The notes beneath the pieces are model-generated. The model was not told where the DNA came from. It did no database searches and saw only the letters and a program-made list of their open reading frames with translations. Position numbers and translations under genes: made by a program. From the NCBI RefSeq assembly GCF_027257845.1, contig NZ_JAPVOT010000018.1:1-64000 (forward strand): a stretch of DNA of 64,000 bases, written 5' to 3'. This DNA is from Alteromonas sp. BMJM2 (GTDB lineage: Bacteria; Pseudomonadota; Gammaproteobacteria; Enterobacterales; Alteromonadaceae). Shown here piece by piece: positions 35,251 to 44,402 of this stretch. The first letter of the stretch is position 1, and each line of letters starts with the position of its first letter.

Positions 35251-36614
35251 TGACGCGCTGGAACTTACAACAACGCCCAATATCCAGAAAAGCAAAAAGC
35301 GCTTACAAAATACAGGCAGCACCGCCTCTCATTTTATCGCTGAGCTTTTTAGCAGTAATAGCGATTGGTACCTTGCTACTACTGCTTCCCGGCATGACCA
35401 CTCAACCTATTTCATTTTCACAGAGCCTATTCACTGCAACGTCGGCAGTAACTGTCACTGGATTGGTCGTTGTTGATACAGGAACGGTATTTACTCAAGT
35501 AGGGCTCACTATCATTGCTCTATTGATTCAAATTGGCGGCCTTGGATTGATGACCTTCGCAGTAGTAACCTTAATTGCACTAGGCAGCAAAATATCGTTT
35601 TTACAGCAATCTGCTATTAAAGAGGCATTTAATCAAACGGATTTATCTACACTAGTTTCTACCGCTAAATCAGTGCTCTTGTTTGCGTTAATAATCGAAT
35701 TGCTAGGCTTTATTATTTTATCGATTTTTTGGTTACAGACTAAGCCTATCGGAGAAGCGCTGTTTCACGCATTTTTCTATACGGTTTCTGCTTTCAACAA
35801 CGCAGGTTTCGCCCTTAGCGCCAATAGCCTATCCTCGTATGTCGGAAATCCTGTGATCAATCTCACGATAACTGCCTTATTTATCATTGGTGGTTTAGGC
35901 TTCTCCGTATGGATAGATTTAAACAAAAAGCGAGCATGGCGGCCTCTTTCTGTTTATAGCAAGCTAATGATTAGTAGCACTTTTATCATCAACGGCATCG
36001 CGCTAGTTTTGATTTACTTTATTGAAAAAGATAATCCCAATACCCTTGGTGGTTTAGACTCATCGTCTAGATTTTGGGCAGCATGGTTTCAAGCCGTAAC
36101 GCCTCGAACCGCTGGATTTAACACTATCGATATAAGTGCGCTAGAAAATGCTACAACGTGGCTAACGCTTCTGCTTATGTTTATAGGGGGAGGGTCTATG
36201 AGTACAGCGAGCGGAATTAAGCTTGTTACTTTTGTCGTGCTAATCATGTCAGCATATAGCTATTTGCGCCGTGACCCCTCGCCATCAATATTCGGAAGGT
36301 CGCTATCTACCGAGACCAGAGGAAAAGCACTAGCACTGACTCTTCTTTCAACTGCGGTATCGTGGCTAGCAATATTCATTCTATCAATAACCGAAAAAGC
36401 TGATTTCCTAGATGTAGTTTTTGAAGCTATTTCCGCTCTCGGCACGGTGGGGTTATCTAGGGGGTTAACGGGTGATTTGTCTGATGCTGGTGCAGTCGTA
36501 ATTATCTTTTTGATGTTTATAGGCCGCTTGGGACCGTTAACTATTGCGTACTTCCTAGCTAGCCCTCGTCAGGTAACAATTAGATACCCAAACAGCACTA
36601 TTCCTGTAGGATAA
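35250..36614 (+). CDS. ktrB: KtrB/TrkH-family potassium transporter
   Basis: This 454-residue integral membrane protein has about eight transmembrane helices and four pore-loop repeats. The selectivity-filter glycines are visible in SAVTVTGLVV, AFNNAGFAL, TPRTAGFNT and LGTVGLSRG. Together with KtrA it would take up potassium driven by the sodium or proton gradient, useful for osmotic adjustment of a marine cell. It is the last gene of the kinase-regulator-ktrA-ktrB operon. Confidence 0.92.
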   Translation: MTRWNLQQRPISRKAKSAYKIQAAPPLILSLSFLAVIAIGTLLLLLPGMTTQPISFSQSLFTATSAVTVTGLVVVDTGTVFTQVGLTIIALLIQIGGLGLMTFAVVTLIALGSKISFLQQSAIKEAFNQTDLSTLVSTAKSVLLFALIIELLGFIILSIFWLQTKPIGEALFHAFFYTVSAFNNAGFALSANSLSSYVGNPVINLTITALFIIGGLGFSVWIDLNKKRAWRPLSVYSKLMISSTFIINGIALVLIYFIEKDNPNTLGGLDSSSRFWAAWFQAVTPRTAGFNTIDISALENATTWLTLLLMFIGGGSMSTASGIKLVTFVVLIMSAYSYLRRDPSPSIFGRSLSTETRGKALALTLLSTAVSWLAIFILSITEKADFLDVVFEAISALGTVGLSRGLTGDLSDAGAVVIIFLMFIGRLGPLTIAYFLASPRQVTIRYPNSTIPVG

Positions 36615-36625
36615 AAGATACATCG

Positions 36626-36654
36626 AAAGGCGTCAGATGACGCCTTTCTCTTAT
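36626..36654. terminator. Terminator between ktrB and the RpiB-family gene
   Basis: AAAGGCGTCA (36626-36635) pairs with TGACGCCTTT (36638-36647), followed by CTCTTATT. It lies between convergent genes and can serve both. Confidence 0.85.
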
Positions 36655-36665
36655 TAAATCAAAAG

Positions 36666-37304
36666 TTACGAGACTAAAGACTTAACATATGACGTTATTG
36701 ATTCATCTTTGCCATTTTCAAAAAGGCATTTCTGAAAACGTTCTCCAGATAAAGCAACTTTCACAAGCTCTTGGTCAATTTTCTTCAACGTATCGACGTA
36801 ATCATCGCTCGACAACGCCGCTTTTAGATCTGCTAAGATGGCGGCATTGCGAACCTGAGGCTCTTTTCTCTCAACAGGATATCCAGCGCCTCGCTCACCA
36901 GTTAATGCTTTCTCAAAGATATAACGTGCATTAAGCTCTGCACCCCAGCCAAAACCTTTCGCAAAAGGAAGTGCCAATGCATTACCGTTGTTAACTTGGT
37001 TAAACAAAAATGCATCTGAAGGGTCGATACAATAACCACAGAATACACCGGGTTGAGCATTCAACGACATCAGAGCACCTTGCCCAGTACCACAACCAGC
37101 AATAACGAAATCTACTGCACCAGAATTTATCAATGTTCCGGCCATGATACCCAAATGCACGTAGGTAAGATGATGATCGGTTTCACTGTTCATCCCTACA
37201 TTGTGGACACTATGACCTAGGGAATCGGCTACAGATTCTAGCTCTTTAAGAATTACAGGATTTTTTGACGCCTGGCTATTTTCCATCATTAATGCAATCT
37301 TCAT
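36666..37304 (-). CDS. RpiB/LacAB-family sugar isomerase, candidate DhuI-type uronate isomerase
   Basis: This 212-residue protein has the RpiB/LacA/LacB fold: MKIALMMENSQASKN, GIMAGTLINSGAVDFVIAGCGTGQGALMSLNAQPGVFCGYC, with the catalytic Cys in the AGCGTGQG loop, and NNGNALALP. Its length exceeds RpiB (about 150). It matches the RpiB-like isomerase DhuI of 4-deoxy-L-threo-5-hexosulose-uronate metabolism, as I recall it. That substrate is what GH105 plus KdgF would supply from ulvan, so the assignment fits the window. A ribose-5-phosphate or other sugar-phosphate isomerase is the alternative. AGGAG precedes the start. A GATCATTAA motif shared with receptor promoters is upstream (37355-37363). 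Confidence 0.75.
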   Translation of the reverse strand: MKIALMMENSQASKNPVILKELESVADSLGHSVHNVGMNSETDHHLTYVHLGIMAGTLINSGAVDFVIAGCGTGQGALMSLNAQPGVFCGYCIDPSDAFLFNQVNNGNALALPFAKGFGWGAELNARYIFEKALTGERGAGYPVERKEPQVRNAAILADLKAALSSDDYVDTLKKIDQELVKVALSGERFQKCLFENGKDESITSYVKSLVS

Positions 37305-37525
37305 GACTACTCCTGAATAAATTTGAAAGACATGCTCATCATAACATCTTTAACGATCATTAATAAGCACGCCAGATAAAATCATGCACTTAAGAACCTT
37401 AATTTCCAAAGTATTTCACAATCCAAGTGCCATTACTCGTTGATAAGGTTAATCAATTGTTAGCATCCGCACTCTTCCCATGATATTTTATGATTGGATA
37501 TAATCGATTTTGGCACCAATAGTTC

Positions 37526-39685
37526 ATGTTTCGACAACTCTTATTACTTATTCTCACAGGTATTGTGCTTAACGCTTTCGCTGGTGAGCCTGAACAGTGT
37601 GGTTCGTGTCATCAAGAGCAATTATCTGACTGGCTAAAATCGGATCATAGTAAAGCTATGGATGTAGCCACAGAAGCAACGGTAAAAGGTAATTTTGACA
37701 ACCTTGTATTTGAGCACTTCAATCAAAAAGCGACATTTTTTAAGCGCGACGGCAAGTACTTTATAAAGTTTGAAGAAAATGAACACACTACAGACTATGA
37801 AGTGAGTTACGTATTTGGTCACTTTCCTCTTCAAGAATACCTTATCAAAACTGACAGCGGAAAAATGCAGGTGTTCCCTTTTGCATGGGATTCAAGAGAA
37901 AAATCAATTGGTGGCCAAAGGTGGTATCCCATTTATCCCGATGAAGAAATTAGCCAGCAAGATAGGTTACATTGGTTGCAACCGTTACAGAATTGGAATG
38001 GGATGTGTGCAGACTGTCACTCATCAGGTTTACAAAGAAACTACGACAGTGAAAGAGATTCCTTTAAAACAGTTTGGAACGAAGTTAACGTTTCTTGCCA
38101 ATCATGTCACGGTAAGCTTTCTAACGGTCACTACAAAAAAAGCAAAACATCCCATTCTGCTCTTACTAAAGACGAACAGAAAAATATTGGCAATTGGTTG
38201 CTAGGCGAAAATGACGATATCGCTTCTTGGACAGGTCCCGAAAGAGACAACCGTTTTATGGATACCTGTTTTGCTTGCCATTCGCTTCGCACGCCGCTCA
38301 CTGATGGGATCGACCCATCTGAACCGTTTTTATCACAATTCAAGCCTGCCTTGTTGTCAACGCCTCAGTATCATGTAGACGGGCAAATTCGAGATGAGGT
38401 GTACGTATATGGGTCCTTTTTACAAAGTAAAATGTTCGAGGCTGGTGTGAATTGCAATGATTGTCACAATCCTCACACTGCCAAAGTAAAAGTAGAAGGA
38501 AACGGGCTTTGTTTACAATGTCATAAATCATCGACATTTGATGATGTGAAGCACCATCGTCACGAACCTGATACCGCAGGTTCACAATGTGTGAACTGTC
38601 ATATGCCGACGAATACCTATATGGGTGTCGATGAACGACGAGACCACAGCTTTCATATTCCGACACCAAGTTTAAGTGAAAAATTCGATACGCCAAACGC
38701 TTGTAATGGTTGCCATGAAGATAAAAGCGCAAAGTGGGCTAAAGATAGCTTAATTGACTGGCATGGCGCTCCAACTTCTCCACATCCTACAGAAATGCAA
38801 TATATGCGATTACTAAGTGGTGAACGTTTAACAGCAAATCGCCACATTGCGTTGGCAAAAAATAGCTCACTTCCAGACATTAAGCGAGCCACCGTCATAT
38901 CTTTATTGCCTAACACTCTTCAAACCCTACCCTACAATTACGCCAAGGTATTAGCATCTGACAGCAGCCCGTTGGTGCGACTTGCCTTTGCAGACATCTC
39001 ATTTCTAGTTGATAGAAACAAAAGGTCCCAACTTTTAAAACCTTTGCTTCAAGACCAATTCAGAGCCATCAGAATTGCCTCGGCAGAGCAACTGATCGCT
39101 TCAGGTGAGGTGTCGCTCGTTTCATCTACTGTTTTGAGTGAAATGACAGAGTCATCACAACAGACACTATGGCGAGGTGAGGGCAATTTAAACGCTAGCT
39201 TGGTTCAAGCGAACTTAGGGAACTTTGACAAAGCAGAAGAATTCTTAAAAGCAGGCATATCAAGAGACCCTTTCTTTGAGCCTAATCACATTAATTTGGC
39301 CAATCTGTATCGCTCATTGGGCAAGGATCACTTAGAAGGCTCAACACTTAAAGACGGTCTAGAAGCTAACCCTCAATCTTCATTAATGCATTACGCTGAG
39401 GGTATGCGTTTGATAAGAGCCCAAGATATAGATACTGCTATTATCCACCTGACAAAGGCCAACAATATCGAGCCTAGCAATAGTAACTATTTGTACATTT
39501 TGATGTTGGCTTTAGACAAAGCGGGAGACACCAAAGGTGCGATAGAAATTTTGAAAGACAAGGTTTCATCAGTGAATAATCAATTTGAATTGCTTCAACT
39601 TGGTCTAAATTTTTCTCAAAAATTAGGGCTTCGAATTGAATACATGCACTTTAAGAAAGAATTGGAAAAAGCGCAACGCCAATAA
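37526..39685 (+). CDS. Periplasmic octahaem cytochrome c with TPR-like C-terminus
   Basis: This 719-residue protein has a signal peptide ending NAFAGEP. Eight CxxCH haem-attachment motifs are visible: CGSCH, CADCH, CQSCH, CFACH, CNDCH, CLQCH, CVNCH and CNGCH. All lie in about the first 400 residues, within a cytochrome c554-like arrangement. Residues from about 430 carry HEAT-like helices and then TPR-type repeats (LNASLVQANLGNFDKAEEFLKAGISRDPFFEPNHINLANLYRSLG). Similar cytochrome-TPR proteins are widespread in marine bacteria, and their substrate is not known to me. It precedes kdgF and diverges from the isomerase gene, but a direct role in sugar breakdown is not evident. Confidence 0.88.
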   Translation: MFRQLLLLILTGIVLNAFAGEPEQCGSCHQEQLSDWLKSDHSKAMDVATEATVKGNFDNLVFEHFNQKATFFKRDGKYFIKFEENEHTTDYEVSYVFGHFPLQEYLIKTDSGKMQVFPFAWDSREKSIGGQRWYPIYPDEEISQQDRLHWLQPLQNWNGMCADCHSSGLQRNYDSERDSFKTVWNEVNVSCQSCHGKLSNGHYKKSKTSHSALTKDEQKNIGNWLLGENDDIASWTGPERDNRFMDTCFACHSLRTPLTDGIDPSEPFLSQFKPALLSTPQYHVDGQIRDEVYVYGSFLQSKMFEAGVNCNDCHNPHTAKVKVEGNGLCLQCHKSSTFDDVKHHRHEPDTAGSQCVNCHMPTNTYMGVDERRDHSFHIPTPSLSEKFDTPNACNGCHEDKSAKWAKDSLIDWHGAPTSPHPTEMQYMRLLSGERLTANRHIALAKNSSLPDIKRATVISLLPNTLQTLPYNYAKVLASDSSPLVRLAFADISFLVDRNKRSQLLKPLLQDQFRAIRIASAEQLIASGEVSLVSSTVLSEMTESSQQTLWRGEGNLNASLVQANLGNFDKAEEFLKAGISRDPFFEPNHINLANLYRSLGKDHLEGSTLKDGLEANPQSSLMHYAEGMRLIRAQDIDTAIIHLTKANNIEPSNSNYLYILMLALDKAGDTKGAIEILKDKVSSVNNQFELLQLGLNFSQKLGLRIEYMHFKKELEKAQRQ

Positions 39686-39738
39686 TTTATGCAGCTAGTG
39701 ATATAGATAAATTTAACATTATTGTAGGGAGAAACTGA

Positions 39739-40053
39739 ATGTCTGAAAAGTTAGGTGTAGTCGAAGATATGGGAGGCGGCATTAAGCGCCAAATACTTGC
39801 TTATAACAATGATGCTATGGCCGTCAAAGTATGGTTTGAGAAGGGCGCAGAGGGCTACGCTCACAGCCACCGTCATACCCAAATAGTGTATTGCGAAGAG
39901 GGAGAGTTTAACTTCACCATCGGAGGCGAATTAAAGGTATTAAAGGCAGGTGATAGCTGTGCTATCGATCCACATGTTGAGCATGGTACAACAACAGAAA
40001 CGGGCGGTATCCTTATAGATATGTTTAGCCCGATGCGAGAAGATTTTTTGTAA
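39739..40053 (+). CDS. kdgF: KdgF-like cupin that linearises unsaturated uronates
   Basis: This 104-residue single-domain cupin has candidate metal ligands His42, His44, His46 and Gln48 in AHSHRHTQ and His79 and His82 in DPHVEHG, plus the GGELKVLKAGD turn. KdgF proteins convert 4,5-unsaturated monouronates to the linear keto form, following pectin, alginate or ulvan lyase action. Here the partner releasing the sugar would be the GH105 at 59591-60838. GGGAG lies nine bases upstream of the start. The cytochrome gene is 53 bases before it. Confidence 0.82.
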   Translation: MSEKLGVVEDMGGGIKRQILAYNNDAMAVKVWFEKGAEGYAHSHRHTQIVYCEEGEFNFTIGGELKVLKAGDSCAIDPHVEHGTTTETGGILIDMFSPMREDFL

Positions 40054-40089
40054 GACTCTAGCTAGGAGTATTACTGTCTTCGCCTCATA

Positions 40090-40117
40090 AAAAAAGCTGC
40101 AAATTTGCAGCTTTTTT
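40090..40117. terminator. Bidirectional terminator between kdgF and xylA
   Basis: A perfect 28-bp palindrome: six A, GCTGCAAA, TTTGCAGC, six T. It can end transcription of both convergent genes. Confidence 0.95.
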
Positions 40118-40132
40118 GACTATCGTAAACCT

Positions 40133-41452
40133 TTATTTGTAAATGATCTGATTCACAATATTCTCTAGACCTTCCTGCTTTCCTGAAATAGGCTTAGGAT
40201 CTAAGGATTTCACTTTAGTGTGCTCGGCTAAAGATTCCAACGACATATTTCCATCAAGAATTTCTCGTCCGAACACCGAGTTCCATTCTGCATAGCGACT
40301 CTTTACATTACTGCCTAGCACGTCGTTTGAAATAAGCTCGTAAGCTTTCTTTAAGCCTAACGCACACGTGTCCATACCGCCTATGTGACCTAAAAACAGA
40401 TCTTCGGCGTCTAAGCTTTGGCGCCTTAGCTTCGTATCGAAGTTAAACCCACCTGATGTATAACCACCGTTCTTTAAAATTTCATAACAAATGAGCGTCA
40501 TTTCTTCCACTGAATTAGGAAACTGATCGGTGTCCCAACCCAGCTGAGCATCTCCGCGATTCGCATCGATAGAACCAAAAATATCAAGTGCAAAGGCAGT
40601 CGCCACTTCGTGATGAAATGAATGCCCTGACAAAGTTGCATGGTTTGCCTCGATATTTACTGCAAACTCTTTCTCCAAACCGAACTCTTTTAAGAAACCA
40701 TACACAGTGGCCGTATCATAGTCATACTGATGCTTAGTAGGCTCTTGCGGCTTCGGCTCGATAAGCAGTAAGCCATCAAAACCAATTTTATGTTTATGCT
40801 CAACAACCATATTCATAAAGCGCCCTAGCTGCTGACGTTCTCGCTTTAAATCTGTATTCAAAAGAGTTTCGTAGCCTTCACGGCCACCCCATAACACATA
40901 GTTAGCGCCGCCAAGCGCTTTCGTCGCATTCATCGCGTGATACACTTGTGTCGCTGCGCGAGTGAAAATCTCAGGATTAGGATTGGTAGCTGCGCCTGAC
41001 ATGTAACGAGGGTGGCTAAATACGTTTGCAGTGCCCCACAAGAGCTTCATCCCGGTTTCTTCTTGTTTGCGAGCTAAAACATCGGTCATCTCAGCGAAGT
41101 TTCGAATATAGTCTTGTACTGAATCACCTTCAGGGGCAACGTCGATATCATGGAAGCAGTAAAACGGCGTGCCCAGCTTTTCAAAAAAGGAAAACGCCAC
41201 ATCTGCTTTCTGCTTAGCTCGCTCCATTGGGTCGCCGGCAGCAAGCCACGGTCTATTAAATGTGCCACCACCAAAAACGTCAGCGCCGTCCCAACAGAAA
41301 TTGTGCCAGTAACACGTAGCAAAGCGAAGGTGCTCTTCCATTGTTTTTTCACCAATAACCTCTTTAGGATTATAGTGTTTAAACGCCAAAGGGTTGGTTG
41401 ACTCCGGTCCTTCATATTTAATTGAAGGTATGCTTTCAAAATAGTTGCTCAT
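40133..41452 (-). CDS. xylA: Xylose isomerase
   Basis: This 439-residue protein, the same length as E. coli XylA, has all the family hallmarks: [14 protein letters not shown]-type ([11 protein letters not shown]), [59 protein letters not shown] and [21 protein letters not shown]. It converts D-xylose to D-xylulose with divalent metals held by the Glu/Asp residues of these motifs. It lies 72 bases downstream of xylB, the opposite order to E. coli. AAGGA precedes the start. Xylose is a constituent of ulvan and of plant and algal xylans. Confidence 0.97.
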   Translation of the reverse strand: MSNYFESIPSIKYEGPESTNPLAFKHYNPKEVIGEKTMEEHLRFATCYWHNFCWDGADVFGGGTFNRPWLAAGDPMERAKQKADVAFSFFEKLGTPFYCFHDIDVAPEGDSVQDYIRNFAEMTDVLARKQEETGMKLLWGTANVFSHPRYMSGAATNPNPEIFTRAATQVYHAMNATKALGGANYVLWGGREGYETLLNTDLKRERQQLGRFMNMVVEHKHKIGFDGLLLIEPKPQEPTKHQYDYDTATVYGFLKEFGLEKEFAVNIEANHATLSGHSFHHEVATAFALDIFGSIDANRGDAQLGWDTDQFPNSVEEMTLICYEILKNGGYTSGGFNFDTKLRRQSLDAEDLFLGHIGGMDTCALGLKKAYELISNDVLGSNVKSRYAEWNSVFGREILDGNMSLESLAEHTKVKSLDPKPISGKQEGLENIVNQIIYK

Positions 41453-41524
41453 TATTTTTCCTTTTTTGTACGCGCTGTATGGCCACGTAGCTGTCGTTTC
41501 TAAATTTTTACTCTCAACTTGATT

Positions 41525-42988
41525 TCAAGAGAAGAATGGTTCAACGGCGTAGTACAGTTCTCTAAATTTTTGTCGTTTACTGAGGTAGTGAACATGGACC
41601 TCGCTGTTCGGCACATAAGTTCCCTCTAGCGTAGGCTTGAAGCACACATCTGAGATATCTAAACTTGGGTTAGCCGCTAATTGCGCTAAACGCGCCGCTC
41701 CTAAAGCCGGTCCAACATCCCCTCCTTGACGATATTCCAACTCGTAGCCACTAATATCACTTAGTAGCTGACGCCAAAATGTGCTTTTCGCGCCCCCACC
41801 AATAAGACTGATAGAGGTTGCAGCAATACCACTTTGATGCACTGCATCTATGCCATCGGCTAGTGCCATAGAAACCCCTTCTATAACCGCTCGCGCCATG
41901 TGTACACGCTCAGTTGATGCAGATATGCCAAAAAAAGCAGCTTTTGCCGAAGGATTGTTATGAGGGGTTCTTTCACCGGTCAGATATGGAAGGAATACTG
42001 GGGTTTGTGTATCTAAATGACTGGTGTGTGCTTGCACATCATCAATCATGCTGCCGACGTCTTTATAACCGCTCTGCTTGGCGTGCCAATCTAAGCAACT
42101 TGCGGCACTCAGCATCACTGACATCAGATGCCATCGGTTGGGGATAGCGTGGCAAAAGCTATGAACGGCTTGGGCGGTGTTTACAGTAAACCGATCGGTG
42201 ACCGCAAAATAAACGCCTGATGTGCCGAGCGACAGCATGGCGTGACCAGATTCATAAATACCGCAACCGATTGCGCCTGCCGCATTGTCTCCTGCACCAC
42301 CTGAGAGAATCACATTCTGCATTCCCCAACGAGTTTGGAGAGAGTCTTTTAAGTGTCCTGTAACACTATTACCCTCATAAAGAGCAGGCATGTTGTCCAC
42401 ATTTAGGCCACATGCGGATAACAGCTCTTCATCCCACGAGCGAGATTCAGTATTTAACCACATCGTCCCTGCCGCATCAGACATATCTGTGCCAAACTCG
42501 CCCGATAGTTGATAACGCAAGAAATCTTTAGGAAGAAGGACCTTGCTAACTTTAGAGAAAATCTCAGGCTCATTCTTTTTCACCCAAAGTACCTTCGGGG
42601 CTGTAAAGCCCGCCATTATAAGGTTACCGGTGCGAATAGACGAATCTGGAACTAAGCTACTTAGCTCCTCACATTCTTGCGTGCTTCGGCCGTCATTCCA
42701 CAAAATTGCGGGTCTTAAAACGCTTCCTTTATCGTCAAGTAATGTGGCTCCATGCATTTGACCGCTCAATCCAATTGATTTCACTTTTGATAAATTTACT
42801 TCACGGCTCAGTTCATCTAAGCAATCACAGGTAGCTTGCCACCAATCTTGGGGATCTTGCTCAGACCAAAGCGGATGAGGCATTGAGACACTCAAAGGTC
42901 GTGATACGGTTCTAACTACATCACCCGCATCATTCATTAACACCGTTTTCACACCAGAAGTGCCTAAATCTATTCCTACGTACATCAT
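41525..42988 (-). CDS. xylB: Xylulokinase
   Basis: This 487-residue FGGY-family kinase has GIDLGTSGVKTVLMND for ATP phosphate binding, LSGQMHGATLLD, ILWNDGRS, LSGGAGDNAAGAIGCG, YLTGERTPHNNP and SLIGGGAKSTFWRQLL. It phosphorylates D-xylulose to xylulose 5-phosphate for the pentose phosphate pathway. It is the first gene of the xylBA operon, divergent from xylR, with three palindromes in between. GAGACAAG lies just upstream of a double ATG start. Confidence 0.96.
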   Translation of the reverse strand: MMYVGIDLGTSGVKTVLMNDAGDVVRTVSRPLSVSMPHPLWSEQDPQDWWQATCDCLDELSREVNLSKVKSIGLSGQMHGATLLDDKGSVLRPAILWNDGRSTQECEELSSLVPDSSIRTGNLIMAGFTAPKVLWVKKNEPEIFSKVSKVLLPKDFLRYQLSGEFGTDMSDAAGTMWLNTESRSWDEELLSACGLNVDNMPALYEGNSVTGHLKDSLQTRWGMQNVILSGGAGDNAAGAIGCGIYESGHAMLSLGTSGVYFAVTDRFTVNTAQAVHSFCHAIPNRWHLMSVMLSAASCLDWHAKQSGYKDVGSMIDDVQAHTSHLDTQTPVFLPYLTGERTPHNNPSAKAAFFGISASTERVHMARAVIEGVSMALADGIDAVHQSGIAATSISLIGGGAKSTFWRQLLSDISGYELEYRQGGDVGPALGAARLAQLAANPSLDISDVCFKPTLEGTYVPNSEVHVHYLSKRQKFRELYYAVEPFFS

Positions 42989-43048
42989 CTTGTCTCATAC
43001 AAATAAGAGCTTATGAACAGATGTTGATTACTAAAAGCGTTTATATCA

Positions 43049-43132
43049 ATTACGAAATTTTGTAATCGTTTTGTTAATTACCACATACTGGTTTAGTATG
43101 CTTAAAACTAATAAACATAATAGTTATTATGT
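43049..43132. promoter_or_regulatory. Operator cluster between xylB and xylR
   Basis: Three palindromes are packed in 84 bases: ATTACGAAATTTTGTAAT (43049-43066, one pair mismatched), CATACT-N5-AGTATG (43084-43100) and ACATAATAGTTATTATGT (43115-43132, 8-bp arms). Their position between divergent xylB and xylR makes XylR binding and overlapping promoters likely. Confidence 0.65.
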
Positions 43133-43158
43133 AATTTGTTTATACGCGGGAATCTGAC

Positions 43159-44373
43159 ATGTTCGAGAAAGCGCACAGTATTACGCTACTCCTTAATGCA
43201 AGTAAGATATTTGACAGACAAATAATTGAAGGTATCGGACGCTACCTTCAGGCATCAAATGCTGACTGGGATTTGTACTTAGAGGAAGATTTCTTAACTC
43301 GATTAGATCATTTCGATGAATGGCGCGGCGATGGTGTTATTGCAGACTTCGACAACCCGGCAATAGAGAGAACATTATCGAATACCTCTGTTCCTGTAGT
43401 TGGTGTTGGTGGCTCTTATCAAGATAAAGATAATTACCCTGGCGTACCTTATGTTGCGACAGATAATTACGCGTTAGTTGAAGCGGCCTTTGAACACTTA
43501 AGACAAAAAGGCATTGAGCGATTCGCGTTCTATGGAAGCCCAATTAGTCACAATCAACGGTGGGCGCAAGAACGAGAACAAGCGATGCTAAACATAACTA
43601 AACGGCATGGATATGAATGCTATGTGTATCGCGGTCATGCGGTTAGAGCTGAGACGTGGCAGTATTCCCAAAAACGTTTGACCGACTGGCTTAAAAGCTT
43701 GCCTGCGCCTACCGGTATAGTCGCTGTTACAGATTCCCGGGCGCGCCACCTGCTTCAGGCATGTGATCATTTGGGCCTTTTGATCCCAGAGCGTTTTGCC
43801 GTCATCGGTATAGATGATGATGAACTTACTCGTTTTTTAAGTCGAGTTAGCTTGTCTTCTGTTAGACAAGGCTGTCTAGAGATGGGCTTCCAAGCTGCAA
43901 AAATACTGCACAAACAGTTAAAAGGAAATACCCATAAAGCCACACAACTGCTCGTTCCTCCCGTAACAGTTGCAGAAAGGCAGTCTACCGACTTCAAGGC
44001 CATAAAAGATCCTCTCGTCATGCAGGCATCTCACTTCATAAGAATGAATGCATGTAAAGGGATTAAAGTTGACCAGGTCCTAGATCATATAGGTATTTCT
44101 CGTTCGAACTTAGAAACCCGATTTAAAGAAGAGCGAGGCCACAGTATCCATACTGAGATACACAACGAGAAACTCAACCGAGCTTGCAGCATGCTTAAGG
44201 AGACAGACATACATAGCAGTGAAGTGGCACAACGTTGTGGGTATCCTTCTGTGCAATATATGTATGCGCTATTTCGAAAGCACTTTGACCAAACACCCGT
44301 AGAATATCGCCAAAAATTGCAGCCTGAACATTATAAAAACCGGTCAGAAAGCTCACTTACAAACATCTCCTAA
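43159..44373 (+). CDS. xylR: XylR, xylose-responsive AraC-type activator
   Basis: This 404-residue protein has a LacI/periplasmic-binding-like sensor domain (SITLLLNASKIFDRQIIEGIGRYLQ... VIGIDDDELTRFLSRVSLSSVRQG) followed by an AraC DNA-binding domain (residues about 295-395). The latter contains KVDQVLDHIGISRSNLETRFKEERG and SSEVAQRCGYPSVQYMYALFRKHFDQTPVEYR. This architecture is specific to XylR. It should activate xylBA and the adjacent transporter when xylose is bound. It diverges from xylB and is followed 29 bases later by the transporter. Confidence 0.93.
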   Translation: MFEKAHSITLLLNASKIFDRQIIEGIGRYLQASNADWDLYLEEDFLTRLDHFDEWRGDGVIADFDNPAIERTLSNTSVPVVGVGGSYQDKDNYPGVPYVATDNYALVEAAFEHLRQKGIERFAFYGSPISHNQRWAQEREQAMLNITKRHGYECYVYRGHAVRAETWQYSQKRLTDWLKSLPAPTGIVAVTDSRARHLLQACDHLGLLIPERFAVIGIDDDELTRFLSRVSLSSVRQGCLEMGFQAAKILHKQLKGNTHKATQLLVPPVTVAERQSTDFKAIKDPLVMQASHFIRMNACKGIKVDQVLDHIGISRSNLETRFKEERGHSIHTEIHNEKLNRACSMLKETDIHSSEVAQRCGYPSVQYMYALFRKHFDQTPVEYRQKLQPEHYKNRSESSLTNIS

Positions 44374-44402
44374 ATTACGACAATAACAACAGAGAAAACG
44401 AT

